Of a stretch of DNA of 64,000 bases, positions 62,061-64,000 are shown piece by piece. The position numbers and the translations under genes are program-made. The notes below the pieces were generated by a model that saw only the letters and a program-made list of their open reading frames with translations, searched no databases and had not been told where the DNA came from. Source of the stretch: Manduca sexta. Its lineage: Eukaryota; Arthropoda; Insecta; Lepidoptera; Sphingidae. The DNA is taken from contig NC_051134.1 of NCBI RefSeq assembly GCF_014839805.1, positions 8,463,170-8,527,169 of the forward strand, in the 5' to 3' direction. The stretch's first letter is position 1. Each line of letters begins with the position of its first letter.

Positions 62061-62984
62061 TACAATTTGCTTATTTTGATTGGTTTATTCTCGGAAAGGG
62101 ATTAAAGATTGAGATTGGGATCGTTTATTGAAACCGGTTGTAAATTCATCCGATACTAATTAGATTTAAAGTGACCGATAGATCGCTTGACTTGTATTTA
62201 TCTATGGATAGTAATCATATTTAAAGCACTTTGTATTGAAATTCCATGGTAATGTTCTTAGCCCGCCACCATAAGAAGTCATGAGTTTCATTCTGTGAAA
62301 CATTTATTGTTTTTTTTATTGCATTTGAATAATAAGCATGCCGCTCACGAGATTTTAAGCGATACGACGCTTCATAAACAGTAGACACATCAAACAGATC
62401 CTTAAATTACAACTGCGTGGCACTCCACTTCACTCGTCACTCTGAAATGATGTTGAGTCTCATAATGCCCAGTTATTACATGTATGATAATATTTAGTAA
62501 CCGTTTATCTGATAGGTTAAAAGCTAAATAATATCAGCTAGGTAAATAACCCGAAACAATTGCTCGTTTTGGTTTCATATCCCGTAGTTAGTATATTGTT
62601 GAGATAAGAAATATTTCGATCGGACGACAAACATTGTAGTAGAACTGGACTATATTTAGCATTACTAGGACAATATTATTATTAATAAACTGCCGATATT
62701 CATTGTACATAACAACTTCAACCAGAAAAACAATATTACATTTACATATCAACCGATATCGTGTCAAATCAGTCGTAATCGGACACAGTAAAACCGCCCA
62801 TCGGCCGTAGCGGATATGATTTGAAATCCACATTCTTTCAGCCAGATGTAAAGTCGCAAAGTCTGTCATGTTTTCACATGAATTTCCGGGCCGGTGATGT
62901 CAGCCCGTCGGTAATAACATTTACCTAGCTGTGTGCGGTGTTCGGTGTTTATACACAGAGATTATTTGGGTTATATACTAAGTA
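62061..62984. other. No recognised gene
   Basis: AT-rich. The 93-codon minus ORF at 62588-62869 starts in GC-raised DNA but lacks a domain or splice support. Confidence 0.3.
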
Positions 62985-63295
62985 ATTTTTTTTTTTTATT
63001 ACTTTTAATGACGAGACGAGCTTACTGTTTGCCTGGTGGTTAGCGATAACCGTCCATAAACATTAGAAACACCATCCAACACCTTGAGTTACAAAGTATT
63101 TTGTATTCCACTGCGTTCGCCATCCTGGGATGTAAGATGTTAAGTCTTATGTCCAGTAGTCACACTGGGTACAATGTCCTTCAAACCGGAACATAACAGT
63201 GATTACGCACTATAGCTTAGCGCCAGAAATTGATATTACGGTGGTACCTATTTAGGCTGACTCTTACATATGACAGACCTACCATTAGCAGATTT
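62985..63295 (-). repeat. Repeat D, near full length
   Basis: Inverted: AATGACGAGACGAGCTTACT, CATCCTGGGATGTAAGATGT, AGTCACACTGGGTACAATGT, CCTTCAAACCGGAACATAAC and ATATGACAGACCTACCATTA. The T-rich left border is the A-rich 3' end. Confidence 0.8.
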
Positions 63296-63439
63296 TTCTA
63301 GGATTTCATAATATGGAATACAGTTTAAAATTTTTGATATTAAAAAATCTGTTTGGATTATTTAAGACAATTGCTAACATGTTTAATTAAATACTTTTTG
63401 AATTGCACGTAAATCGTAGTAGCAAGAAACATAACTTCG
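63296..63439. other. No recognised feature
   Basis: AT-rich. Confidence 0.35.
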
Positions 63440-63600
63440 AATGAAATAGCATTGCGCTGCGCTAGCCCATGGGACATGAGATATCAACCTATGTCCCTTA
63501 TTGGCTTACTCCACATAGCTCGCGTTCCAAATATCATGAAAATCCTTTGAGTGGTTTAGCAGTAACCAGAAACACATATACTACATTTATTTTAGAATTT
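63440..63600 (+). repeat. Repeat E-like LINE 3' end
   Basis: GCATTGCGCTGCGCTAGCCC, ATGGGACATGAGATATCAAC, GCGTTCCAAATATCATGAAA and ATCCTTTGAGTGGTTTAGCA, then an AACCAGAAACACATA end. Same structural theme as the tail family, diverged. Confidence 0.45.
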
Positions 63601-63627
63601 GTATCTCTTATCCCATGGTCATAAAAC

Positions 63628-63877
63628 AAAACACACATTACGTCTTCGTCCCCGAAGAGGCAGAGGTGTAACGAGAGTTCTAACTTTTCTCAATCTATGT
63701 TTTGCGCCTTGACGTGATAAAAGGCAAGTCCATCGCGATATCCGGCACAAATTCCAGACTCCAGACTATTACTGAGCAGAAAAGCTCAATGTTATTTAAT
63801 GCGACCCGGGATTCGATCCCAGAACCTCAGACAGTCGTACCGCACACGCAACAACAACACGAACAAGGCACAGTAAC
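63628..63877 (-). repeat. SINE-A, full length
   Basis: Inverted: TTACGTCTTCGTCCCCGAAG, AGGCAGAGGTG, GCGATATCCGGCACAAATTC, CAGACTCCAGACTATTACTG, GACCCGGGATTCGATCCCAG (B-box complement) and the head to about 63877. Confidence 0.75.
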
Positions 63878-64000
63878 ATTTCAGTGTATTTCCAGTGATG
63901 AACAACTAATACACTTACGTTGCCTATTTGTTATTTTTTCGGAACGCCGGCCGCCGCGTCGTAATTTCGAAATAAAAATCCACATTATGTTTTTGTTTAC

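Noticed and set aside
1..64000. CRISPR array, bacterial operons or phage
   Set aside because: No regularly spaced repeats, no dense ORFs with ribosome-binding sites; all signals are eukaryotic.

Overview
The window looks like non-coding DNA from an insect nuclear genome, most likely a moth or butterfly (Lepidoptera). It is AT-rich, with no bacterial-style gene packing and no long single-exon host gene. Short tRNA-headed SINEs and 5'-truncated LINE tails are scattered through it, of kinds I associate with lepidopteran genomes. The organism call is inference; no species is claimed.

The largest element is an apparently intact two-ORF non-LTR retrotransposon on the minus strand (about 22779-27266). 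ORF1 has a PHD-like zinc finger, a coiled coil and a C-terminal RNA-binding-type domain. ORF2 has an APE-type endonuclease and a reverse transcriptase, and the 3' tail is a (TTTA)n tract as read on the plus strand. It lies directly against an older LINE 3' fragment.

A second retroelement family occurs six times (4584-5145, 5146-5372, 41382-41979, about 47950-48040, 56376-56605, 61785-62060). The best copy keeps the end of a GIY-YIG-type reading frame with E and N motifs, between inverted terminal arms. This fits Penelope-like elements. The family carries a hammerhead-ribozyme-like motif whose CUGANGA half is degenerate.

Other repeats: a tRNA-derived SINE (SINE-A, ten copies or fragments, one split by another retroposon); a second tRNA-headed SINE (SINE-B, six copies); two unclassified families (C and D, five to six copies each); LINE tails; a TA-flanked inverted-repeat MITE (5919-6179) with a solo arm at 43926; and several isolated tRNA-like heads.

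Host content is sparse. A good tRNA-Arg(CCU) gene lies at 28289-28361. Small exon-like blocks lack long ATG-initiated ORFs and were found from reading frame plus splice signals: 16755-16838(+), 27844-28020(+), 31131-31185(-), 36982-37067(-), 44306-44364(+), 52694-52746(-), and leader-like blocks at 38800-38947(+) and 61189-61256(-). A possible start of a mitochondrially targeted protein lies at 15250-15420(+). I recognise none of these as named genes. The window is best read as introns and intergenic DNA with a few possible exons, heavily loaded with retroposons.
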